Source: an uncultured bacterium
GTDB lineage: Bacteria; Actinomycetota; Coriobacteriia; Coriobacteriales; Coriobacteriaceae
Direction of reading: 5' to 3'
Assembly (NCBI GenBank): GCA_905215945.1
Contig: CAJMRZ010000095.1
Span: 1 to 6,218 of the forward strand
Length of the DNA: 6,218 nucleotides
The stretch's first letter is position 1; every line of letters begins with the position of its first letter. The notes below the pieces were generated by a model. That model was given only the letters and a program-made list of their open reading frames with translations, did not search any database and had not been told where the DNA came from. Position numbers and translations under genes: made by a program. Below, piece after piece: positions 1 to 5,760 of this stretch.

Positions 1-651
1 TAGACCACGCGTCATGATGAGGGCGAGCGTGTTGTCGCCCGCGCCGGTGCCGGCGGAGATGCCGCACACGATGGCGATGACATTTTTCATGGCGCCGCAG
101 ACCTCGACACCGGTCATGTCTTGCGACAGATAAATACGGAAGGCCGTGGATAGGAGCAGGTCCTTAAAGGTCTCTCCTACCTGTGGATCTTTGCTGGCGA
201 TGACGGCGGCAGAAAGACCGCCGCGGCAGATCTCCTCGGCATGGTTGGGACCCGAGAGCGCCGCCACGCGCGCCTCGTTGCCGATCTCGCTGGCGATGAC
301 CTCGCTCATGAGCAGGCCGGACTCGGGCTCAATGCCCTTGGTGAGGCAGAGCACCGGGGTATCGGCGGCGATAAAGGGCGCTGCCCGATGGCACACGTCG
401 CGCAAGTGCGTGGAGGGCACGGCAAAGATGATCGCATCGGCACCGTCGAGCGCCTGGGCGAGCTCGGTCGTTGCTACCACGTTGTCCGGCAGCTCGTAGC
501 CCACAAGGTAGCGGGGGTTGCGGTGCTCACCGTTAATGCCGGCGGCCGTCTGCTCGCTATGGGCCCACATGGTTACGCGCACGGCTCGCGCGGCGGCAAG
601 GCCGGCGACGGCGGTTCCCCACGAGCCAGAGCCAATCAGCGCAACATTCAT
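1..651 (-). CDS. gpsA: NAD(P)H-dependent glycerol-3-phosphate dehydrogenase, N-terminal 217 residues (3' end outside window)
   Basis: Cytosolic enzyme that reduces dihydroxyacetone phosphate to sn-glycerol-3-phosphate, the backbone for phospholipids. I translated the frame by hand from the ATG at 651. It stays open to base 1, giving 217 of the usual 330 or so residues. The N-terminus carries the Rossmann dinucleotide-binding motif GSGSWGTA (residues 7-14). Further family motifs are FAVPS (76-80), LTKGIEPE (103-110), the substrate-loop motif SGPNHAEE (133-140) and GAMKNV (186-191), in which K189 matches the conserved catalytic lysine. The last visible residues, GDNTLALIMTRGL, match the start of the C-terminal helical domain. 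The usual NGH before the second beta strand reads ARA here, a minor deviation. It starts 9 bases after the plsY stop. AGGAG at 658-662 overlaps that stop and sits 6 bases from the ATG, which fixes the start. It supplies the acyl acceptor for the neighbouring plsY product. Identification is secure; only the C-terminus is unseen. Confidence 0.96.
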   Translation of the reverse strand, partial: MNVALIGSGSWGTAVAGLAAARAVRVTMWAHSEQTAAGINGEHRNPRYLVGYELPDNVVATTELAQALDGADAIIFAVPSTHLRDVCHRAAPFIAADTPVLCLTKGIEPESGLLMSEVIASEIGNEARVAALSGPNHAEEICRGGLSAAVIASKDPQVGETFKDLLLSTAFRIYLSQDMTGVEVCGAMKNVIAIVCGISAGTGAGDNTLALIMTRGL

Positions 652-663
652 GACTCTCTCCTA
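652..663 (-). promoter_or_regulatory. gpsA ribosome binding site overlapping the plsY stop
   Basis: On the minus strand the junction reads TAGGAGAGAGTC followed by ATG. The TAG is the plsY stop, and the AGGAG core uses its last two bases. Spacing from the core to the gpsA ATG is 6 bases. This supports the gpsA start at 651 and suggests that ribosomes finishing plsY can load directly onto gpsA. Confidence 0.8.
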
Positions 664-1344
664 CTTATCGTCGGGCTCGGTGACGCGCTTGGTAAACGAG
701 AGCTTGGACTCCTTACCGGTCATGAGCTTTTTGATGTTCGCGCGATGGGCCCACACCACGGTGATGCCGATTATCGCCATGCAGAACTTGAGGCCCAGGC
801 TGCTGTACGGAAAGACCGCGCAAGCAGCGATGGGAAGACCGATGGCCGCGGCAAGCGAGCCCACCGACACAAACTTGGTGATGGCGACGGCCACGATAAA
901 CATGCCCAGCAGCGACAGGCCAATTGGCCAATACCAGGCGAGGATGACGCCCAGGCCAACTGCGATTCCCTTGCCGCCATGGAAATTGAGGTAGGGCGAG
1001 AAGATGTGGCCCCACACCGCTGCCAGGCAGATGACGCCGAGCATCCAGTCGCCGGGGGCTCCGGGCGCCATGATGTTCGGCGGAAATCCATAGCCCACGC
1101 TCGCGATGAGCGGACGGGCGATGACAACGCAGATGGCGCCCTTAAGGCAGTCGAGCAGCAGCGTGAGCGCGGCCACCTTGGGGCCGGCCACGCGCAGCGC
1201 GTTGGTGGTGCCGATGTTGCCGGAGCCCGCCTTGCGAATGTCCGTGTGGTTGAACACGCGGCCCAAGATCAGGCCAAACGGAATCGCTCCGATAAAGAAC
1301 GAGACCACGGCGCAGATGGCGGTCAGCAGAATCGGATTATGCAT
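661..1344 (-). CDS. plsY: Glycerol-3-phosphate acyltransferase PlsY (acyl-phosphate dependent)
   Basis: Integral membrane enzyme that transfers an acyl group from acyl-phosphate (made by PlsX, not in this window) to position 1 of glycerol-3-phosphate, giving lysophosphatidic acid. The 227-residue protein shows the three family motifs: GSGNIGTTNALR (residues 40-51), NFHGGKGIAVG (120-130) and AHRANIKKLMTGKE (199-212). Hydrophobic segments lie near residues 4-28, 57-83, 100-119, 130-156 and 162-198, fitting a multi-pass protein. It is somewhat longer than the usual 200 or so residues. A Gly/Pro-rich stretch at about 84-98 and a charged tail may account for this. The frame opens upstream at 1392, but the ATG at 1344 is chosen because AAGGAG lies 7 bases before it and the extension would be charged residues encoded inside der. 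It overlaps der by 8 bases (ATGCATAA) and is followed after 9 bases by gpsA, whose product provides its substrate. Confidence 0.96.
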   Translation of the reverse strand: MHNPILLTAICAVVSFFIGAIPFGLILGRVFNHTDIRKAGSGNIGTTNALRVAGPKVAALTLLLDCLKGAICVVIARPLIASVGYGFPPNIMAPGAPGDWMLGVICLAAVWGHIFSPYLNFHGGKGIAVGLGVILAWYWPIGLSLLGMFIVAVAITKFVSVGSLAAAIGLPIAACAVFPYSSLGLKFCMAIIGITVVWAHRANIKKLMTGKESKLSFTKRVTEPDDK

Positions 1345-1357
1345 CCTTTTGCTCCTT
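1337..1357 (-). promoter_or_regulatory. der-plsY overlap with embedded plsY ribosome binding site
   Basis: The last codons of der contain AAGGAG (1352-1357), 7 bases before the plsY ATG (1342-1344). The plsY ATG and the der TAA (1337-1339) share the 8-base sequence ATGCATAA in different frames. The geometry favours translational coupling of plsY to der and decides the plsY start. Confidence 0.8.
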
Positions 1358-2671
1358 CTTCCTAAAGAAGAGTCGAATGGGCGTGCCGGCAAAGTCGAAG
1401 GTCGAGCGCATGCGGTTCTCCACGTAGCGCTGGTAGGTGTCGTTGACCAGATCGCTGTGGTTGACGAAGAACGTGAACGTCGGCGGGTTGACGCCCGTCT
1501 GGGTCACGTAGTGCATGCGCAGGCGGCGCTTGCCGTCCACCACGGTATGACCGAACTCGCGCAGATCGGTGAGGAACGTGTTGAGGCGCGAGGTGCTAAT
1601 CTTCTGCGAGCGCGTCTTTTCGGCGGCGTCGACCATCGCCCAGATCTTCTCGACGCTGCGGCCGGTGAGGGCAGAGATGCGCAGGTACTGGGCCCAGGGA
1701 GCCATGACGCCCAGACGGCGGTCGACGGTCTCCATGCAGGCCTCGCGCTTGCGGTCGTCGTCGAGCAGGTCCCACTTGTTGAGCAGCACCACGATGGCAC
1801 AGCCGCGCTCGATGGCCAAGCCCATGACCTTCTGGTCCTGCTCGGTAACGCCTACGGAGGCGTCGACGACGAGCAGCGCCACGTCGGCGCGGTCGATGGC
1901 GCGCAGGCCGCGAACCATGGAGTAGTACTCGATGTTCTCGTACACGGTGCTCTTCTTACGGATGCCCGCGGTGTCGACCATGCGGTAGTGCTTGCCGTTG
2001 CGCTCCACGACGGTGTCGATGGCGTCGCGCGTCGTGCCGGCAATGTTGGACACGATAGAGCGGTCGGCGCCCAGGATGCGGTTGAACAGCGAGGACTTAC
2101 CGGCGTTGGGGCGGCCGATGATGGCCACGTTCAGCGCATCGGGGAACTCATCGGCGACCTCGTCCTCTTCCTCGGGAAGCAGGGCCACGATGTCGTCGAG
2201 CAGGTCGCCCGTGCCGTGGCCGTGCAGGGCCGAGAGCGGCGTGGGCTCGCCGATACCGAGCGAATAGAACTCCCAGATGCTGTCGTTCTCTCGATCGGGG
2301 TTGTCGAGCTTGTTCACCAGCAGAAAGACCGGCTTGTCGCAGCGCTTGAGCATGCGAGCGACCGACTCGTCCTCCTCGGTGACGCCGGTGCGGCCGTCGA
2401 CCACAAACAGGATGACGGCGGCTTCCTCGGCGGCGGCGAGGGCCTGGTCGCGAATGGACGTGGCGAAGACGTCATCGCTCTTGAGCGGTTCGATGCCGCC
2501 CGTGTCGACGATGGTGAACTCGCGGCCGTTCCAATCGGCCGTGTGGTACGAGCGGTCGCGCGTGACGCCGCGGGACTCATGGACGATGGCGTCCGAGGTC
2601 TGGGCCAGGCGGTTAACGAGCGTGGACTTGCCCACGTTGGGGCGTCCGACGACGGCGACGATAGGTTTCAT
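1337..2671 (-). CDS. der: Ribosome-assembly GTPase Der (EngA), two tandem G domains
   Basis: Essential GTPase acting in late assembly of the 50S ribosomal subunit. The 444-residue length is normal for the family. G domain 1 shows the P-loop GRPNVGKS (residues 9-16), RGVTRD (34-39, switch I Thr37), DTGG (56-59), NKLD (120-123) and SALHG (147-151). An acidic linker (about 166-178, rich in Glu and Asp) leads to G domain 2 with GRPNAGKS (186-193), AGTTRD (211-216), DTAG (233-236), NKWD (298-301) and SALTG (333-337). The C-terminal part, about 355-440, fits the KH-like RNA-binding domain and ends in a basic tail (FFRKKEQK). The frame opens as far up as 2842, but the ATG at 2671 gives the canonical start MKPIVAVVGRPNVGKS and has AAAGGAG 5 bases upstream. 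It lies between the DUF512 gene (10-base gap) and plsY (8-base overlap). All nucleotide-binding motifs are intact, so it should be active. Confidence 0.98.
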   Translation of the reverse strand: MKPIVAVVGRPNVGKSTLVNRLAQTSDAIVHESRGVTRDRSYHTADWNGREFTIVDTGGIEPLKSDDVFATSIRDQALAAAEEAAVILFVVDGRTGVTEEDESVARMLKRCDKPVFLLVNKLDNPDRENDSIWEFYSLGIGEPTPLSALHGHGTGDLLDDIVALLPEEEDEVADEFPDALNVAIIGRPNAGKSSLFNRILGADRSIVSNIAGTTRDAIDTVVERNGKHYRMVDTAGIRKKSTVYENIEYYSMVRGLRAIDRADVALLVVDASVGVTEQDQKVMGLAIERGCAIVVLLNKWDLLDDDRKREACMETVDRRLGVMAPWAQYLRISALTGRSVEKIWAMVDAAEKTRSQKISTSRLNTFLTDLREFGHTVVDGKRRLRMHYVTQTGVNPPTFTFFVNHSDLVNDTYQRYVENRMRSTFDFAGTPIRLFFRKKEQKDA

Positions 2672-2676
2672 CTGCA

Positions 2677-2683
2677 CTCCTTT
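2677..2683 (-). promoter_or_regulatory. der ribosome binding site overlapping the DUF512 gene stop
   Basis: AAAGGAG lies 5 bases before the der ATG at 2671. Its first two bases are the last two of the TAA stop of the upstream DUF512 gene (2682-2684). It is a strong SD that selects 2671 over the in-frame starts further upstream. Confidence 0.85.
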
Positions 2684-4124
2684 AATGGGTAGGGTCAGTG
2701 GAAGTGTTAGAGTCGGCAGGCACAATGCCAAGGATGTGCTCCAGGGTATCGAGCAGCTCATGCGGCATGGTCGACACCACATGAACCTCGGCGCCGCGAC
2801 TGGTAAGGCTTGCGAGTAAATCGTCACGATGATACTCGTCAAGCGTCATGCCGTCAGCGTTGAACATGAGCTTAGGCACAAAGAGCATAACCCCCGAGAG
2901 GTCCTGCGGCAGCTGTTCCAGAATGTCGCAGGCGACGATGAGGCCGGTCACGTCCACGTTGCCGCCAAAGTAGCGATTCTTGATGGCCGTGACGGTGCCG
3001 GCGAGCCCCTGCGGCGATTCCACGAAACGTGCCACGGTGTCGCGTGCGCTGGCGCCCGAGAGGCACAGCAGGTGCTGGCTGCGAGTGGCGATGGCCTCGC
3101 GGACGCGGGCCAGTCGTTCGGCATCGGCGGCGAGCACATCGTCCGTCTCGTCTAGGTATGAGCGGATCATGCCGATACCGTCGTAGTACTGCGGATAGCC
3201 GTCGTAAAAGTCCGCCTCGGGCGGATCGATGCCGGCGTCCAGGTAGAACTCGTCGCTCATCTGGAAGGTGTGGCGGCCAAAACGTTCGAAGGCGCGGTCC
3301 TGGTAGGGACGGATCATGGCAATGGTCTCGCGCGCGAGCTCGGGTTTGTCGCTGTAGGACCAGCTAAAGCGGTTTTGGTGCTTGGTAAAACCGAGCGGCA
3401 CAATGCCCAGGCTTGTGATTTGCTCGTGCTCCTCGCAAAAGCGCAGGGTCTTTTCCAGCTCCTCGCCGTCGTTCATGCCGGGGCACAACACAATCTGCGC
3501 GTGGATCTCGATGCCGGCGGCCATGATGGCCTCGAGTACGTCCATGCCGCGCTGGGCGTTGCGGCCCATCATACGACGGCGGACGTCGGGGCTCACGGCA
3601 TGGACCGACACGTTCATAGGGCTCATGTTGCGTTGGATGACGTTTTGCACGTCCTCGTCGGTGAGGTTCGTGAGCGTGACGAAGTTGCCCTGCAAAAAGC
3701 TCAGGCGGTAGTCGTCATCGCGGATATAGAGCGTGGAGCGGCCGCCCTTGGGCAGCATCGTCATAAAGCAGAACACGCAGGCGTTCACGCAGGTGCGCAT
3801 GCCATCGAAGATGGGGCCATCGAACTCAAGGCCCCAGTCCTCTCCCGGGAAGCGGTCGAGCTCGACGGGGGTGACGGTGTTGTCGCGCGGGTCGAAAACC
3901 TCGAGGTCGACGGTATCATCGTCGGCCTCCCAGAGCCACACAATCATGTCGGTAAGCTGCTCACCGTTGACCGTGAGCACGCGCATGCCCGGCTCGATAC
4001 CCACATCCCATGCGGGCGATTCGGGACGCACGTTCTTAACGAGCGCGCCCTCACCCGGCTCGGGGTCGCGGCTGCGCCCGTAATCGGCCACCTCGGCGGC
4101 GTATGCGGGTACGGTCTGGTCCAT
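2682..4124 (-). CDS. DUF512 family protein: PDZ domain plus radical SAM-like CX3CX2C iron-sulfur region
   Basis: Uncharacterised conserved protein of 480 residues, related to the family also modelled as a putative FeS oxidoreductase (TIGR03279, from memory). An N-terminal PDZ-like domain covers about residues 23-85, with GALVKNVRPESPAWDVGIEPG and a following VNGEQL strand. Next comes a cysteine motif, CVNACVFC (C112, C116, C119; spacing CX3CX2C as in radical SAM enzymes). It is followed by the family signature LPKGGRSTLYIRDDDYRLSF (124-143) and GNFVTLTNL (146-154). VSVHAVSPDVR (172-182) and HAQIVLCPGMNDGEE (208-222) also fit the family. The C-terminal DUF512 part, about 280-466, includes YPQYYDGIGM (310-319) and NRYFGGNVDVTGL (383-395). 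The residues after the cysteines read FMTMLPKG where I recall FIDQLPKG as usual. The ATG at 4124 is preferred because upstream sequence is inside ispH. AAGGAG at 4139-4144 is 14 bases away, longer than ideal. Family assignment is firm; reaction and substrate are unknown. Confidence 0.9.
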   Translation of the reverse strand: MDQTVPAYAAEVADYGRSRDPEPGEGALVKNVRPESPAWDVGIEPGMRVLTVNGEQLTDMIVWLWEADDDTVDLEVFDPRDNTVTPVELDRFPGEDWGLEFDGPIFDGMRTCVNACVFCFMTMLPKGGRSTLYIRDDDYRLSFLQGNFVTLTNLTDEDVQNVIQRNMSPMNVSVHAVSPDVRRRMMGRNAQRGMDVLEAIMAAGIEIHAQIVLCPGMNDGEELEKTLRFCEEHEQITSLGIVPLGFTKHQNRFSWSYSDKPELARETIAMIRPYQDRAFERFGRHTFQMSDEFYLDAGIDPPEADFYDGYPQYYDGIGMIRSYLDETDDVLAADAERLARVREAIATRSQHLLCLSGASARDTVARFVESPQGLAGTVTAIKNRYFGGNVDVTGLIVACDILEQLPQDLSGVMLFVPKLMFNADGMTLDEYHRDDLLASLTSRGAEVHVVSTMPHELLDTLEHILGIVPADSNTSTDPTH

Positions 4125-4144
4125 GATTAGCGGCAAAGCTCCTT
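4122..4144 (-). promoter_or_regulatory. ispH-DUF512 stop-start junction with distant SD
   Basis: The junction reads TAA TC ATG: ispH stop, two bases, DUF512 gene start. A good AAGGAG (4139-4144) lies within the last ispH codons but is 14 bases from the ATG. An in-frame TTG at 4136 is only 2 bases from it, too close to be a likely start. Re-initiation after ispH is the simplest reading. Confidence 0.5.
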
Positions 4145-5026
4145 GATGCGCGCGACGGCGCGTTCGATGTGTTCTTGCGGTGTGGAAGCGCCGGCGGTGA
4201 TACCGATGTGGTGAGCGTCGGTAAACCACGCGGCCTGGAGCTCGGAAGTTTCCTCGATGTGATACGTGTGCTCGCAGGCGTCTGCGCAGATCTGCGCCAG
4301 GCGGCGGGTGTTGCCGGAGTTTTTGCCGCCCACGACGACCATGCAGTCGCAGCGGTTGGCAAGTGCGGCGGCGGCCTGCTGGCGCTCGCTCGTGGCGGCG
4401 CAGATGGTGTTGATTACGCGCAGTTCCTGCACACGCGGGGTGATGGCAGCTACGACGTCGGCGAGGTTCTGTGCGGTCTGGGTAGTCTGTACAACGAGGC
4501 CCACCTTGCCCTTGAGCGGCAGCGCGTCCGCATCGGCGGCACAGCTTACGACCTGCGCATCATCGCCGGCGTGGCCCAGGATGCCCTCGACTTCGGGGTG
4601 GCCCGGCTCGCCCACGACCACCACGTGATAGCCCTCTCGTACCAGGCGTTCCGCCGCCATGTGGACCTTTTTCACGTAGGGGCAGGTGGCGTCGACCACG
4701 GTAAGACCGCGATCGTGAGCCGCCTCGATCACCTGCGGCACCACGCCGTGGGCGCGGATGATTACGGTGCCCGATGCCGCGTCGTTCAGGGTCTCGGCCA
4801 AGCCAATGCCGGCCTCGGCGAGCTCGCGCACGACGATGGGGTTATGGATGAGCGGGCCCAGGGTGTGGACCTGAGCGCTCTCCCCTGCCTGCGGCGCGGC
4901 GGCCAGCGCCATGTCGAGCGCGCGCTGCACGCCGTAGCAGGTGCCGGCATGGGCTGCGATCTCGATGGTGGGCGCGCCGCCCTGGTCGGACGCGGTCGCG
5001 GTGGTGCCCATAACGTTCTCGTCCAT
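4127..5026 (-). CDS. ispH: 4-hydroxy-3-methylbut-2-enyl diphosphate reductase (IspH/LytB)
   Basis: Last enzyme of the MEP isoprenoid pathway. It reduces HMBPP to isopentenyl and dimethylallyl diphosphate using a [4Fe-4S] cluster. From the ATG at 5026 the protein has 299 residues. The three cluster cysteines are present: C30 (in HAGTCYGV), C115 (VDATCPYV) and C209 (INTICAAT). Active-site motifs are also intact: LIHN (60-63, H61), RAHG (91-94, H93), GHPEVEG (142-148, H143 and E145), TTQT (181-184), KNSGNT (235-240) and AGAST (278-282). There is no fused S1 domain. The start is uncertain. The frame also has a GTG at 5056 inside plsC and an ATG at 5011. I choose 5026 because it follows the plsC stop by 2 bases, though only a weak AGGT lies 7 bases upstream. 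In any case the conserved fold begins near residue 20. The next gene, DUF512, starts 2 bases after its stop. Function is secure. Confidence 0.96.
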   Translation of the reverse strand: MDENVMGTTATASDQGGAPTIEIAAHAGTCYGVQRALDMALAAAPQAGESAQVHTLGPLIHNPIVVRELAEAGIGLAETLNDAASGTVIIRAHGVVPQVIEAAHDRGLTVVDATCPYVKKVHMAAERLVREGYHVVVVGEPGHPEVEGILGHAGDDAQVVSCAADADALPLKGKVGLVVQTTQTAQNLADVVAAITPRVQELRVINTICAATSERQQAAAALANRCDCMVVVGGKNSGNTRRLAQICADACEHTYHIEETSELQAAWFTDAHHIGITAGASTPQEHIERAVARIKELCR

Positions 5027-5031
5027 GGCTA
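5024..5031 (-). promoter_or_regulatory. plsC-ispH stop-start junction with weak SD
   Basis: The junction reads TAG CC ATG: plsC stop, two bases, ispH start. Only AGGT is found upstream, 7 bases from the ATG. The tight spacing suggests that ispH translation depends on ribosomes terminating on plsC. This is inference from geometry. Confidence 0.5.
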
Positions 5032-5757
5032 GAACCTGCCCGGATGCTCGGCGCACAGCTCGTCTCGCATGGCGTAGACGCGGTTCATGGCCTCGGACTC
5101 AAACCAGGCCAGACGCTCCGTGCGCTTAAGCCCGGCTGGCGCGTCGGAAAGCGAGATGGCCTTGCCGGCGCGGATCCAGCACTTCTTGGGGCGCATGATC
5201 TTTTTGCCCGCAGGCGTGATGTCGGACCAGCCACAGATGGCGAGCGGGTTCACGGGTGCCTTGCCCATCTGGGCGATGAGCGCAAAGCCGCCGTGGACCT
5301 CGGGTTTGATCTCGCGCGAGCGGATGCGCGTGCCCTCGGGGAAGATCAGGACGTCCTCGCCGCGCTGCAGCGCATGCTGGGCGGCACGCAGGCACTTCAT
5401 ATCGGCAGTACCACGCTCCACGGGGATGCCACCAACGCGGCTAAAGGCCCAGCGTACGATCTTGCTCTTGGCAAACTCGGACTTAAAAATGGGGCGAATG
5501 CGGCGGCCGCCAAAGAACAGCGCCGTCTCTACAGCCAAAAGCTCGGCCATCGAGGTGTGGTTGCAGATGACCACGCTGCCGCGGCCTTCCTGGCGCTCAA
5601 ACAGCAGATCGGCGTCCTCTACCTTCCAGCGCCACATGAGCTTGGAGAAGGCCCAAAGGATTGCCATGACCACGAAGACGGTGCCGCGGATGAGCACGGG
5701 GAACTCGGCATAAGGGGCGTTGTAGTAATCCTCGGGTGTCTGCTTAAACAGGCGCAT
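5029..5757 (-). CDS. plsC: 1-acyl-sn-glycerol-3-phosphate acyltransferase family protein (PlsC-like), with H-x4-E motif
   Basis: Membrane-associated acyltransferase expected to acylate position 2 of lysophosphatidic acid, giving phosphatidic acid. It has 242 residues, normal for the family. One probable membrane segment covers about residues 20-42. Motif I reads NHTSMAE (66-72), so the catalytic pair is H67-x4-E72 instead of the usual H-x4-D; the codon is GAG and the surrounding frame is intact. Motif II is GGIPVERG (109-116), motif III FPEGTRIRS (139-147) and the motif IV region VNPLAICG (169-176). The start at 5757 is clear: AAAGGAGGT, a nearly perfect match to the anti-SD, lies just upstream and overlaps the cmk stop. 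It follows cmk by 3 bases and precedes ispH by 2. With plsY and gpsA in the same gene string, a role in phosphatidic acid synthesis is likely. A different acyl acceptor cannot be excluded given the motif change. Confidence 0.92.
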   Translation of the reverse strand: MRLFKQTPEDYYNAPYAEFPVLIRGTVFVVMAILWAFSKLMWRWKVEDADLLFERQEGRGSVVICNHTSMAELLAVETALFFGGRRIRPIFKSEFAKSKIVRWAFSRVGGIPVERGTADMKCLRAAQHALQRGEDVLIFPEGTRIRSREIKPEVHGGFALIAQMGKAPVNPLAICGWSDITPAGKKIMRPKKCWIRAGKAISLSDAPAGLKRTERLAWFESEAMNRVYAMRDELCAEHPGRF

Positions 5758-5760
5758 GGG

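Noticed and set aside
241..1365. A 374-residue plus-strand open frame opposite gpsA and plsY
   Set aside because: The translation is rich in Gly, Arg, Asp and His without any motif, and both genes on the other strand have complete family motifs. It is a codon-bias shadow.
1345..1392. N-terminal extension of PlsY from 1392
   Set aside because: The 16 extra residues are charged and encoded inside der. AAGGAG is correctly spaced for the ATG at 1344, which starts the first membrane segment.
1106..2692. A 528-residue plus-strand open frame antisense to der and plsY
   Set aside because: It lies opposite intact der and plsY, and its translation is a low-complexity mix rich in Val, Asp, Gly, Ala and His, typical of the complement of a GC-rich gene. 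It has no recognisable domain.
2672..2842. N-terminal extension of Der from an upstream start at 2842
   Set aside because: The extra 57 residues overlap the DUF512 gene and resemble nothing in Der. A strong SD sits directly before the ATG at 2671.
4125..4229. N-terminal extension of the DUF512 protein from 4229
   Set aside because: The extra 35 residues are an Arg/His-rich out-of-frame reading of the end of ispH.
3270..5032. Plus-strand open frames of 286 and 287 residues (3270-4130 and 4169-5032)
   Set aside because: They are antisense to the DUF512 gene and ispH and follow their codon phase. The protein sequences are compositionally biased and unrecognisable.
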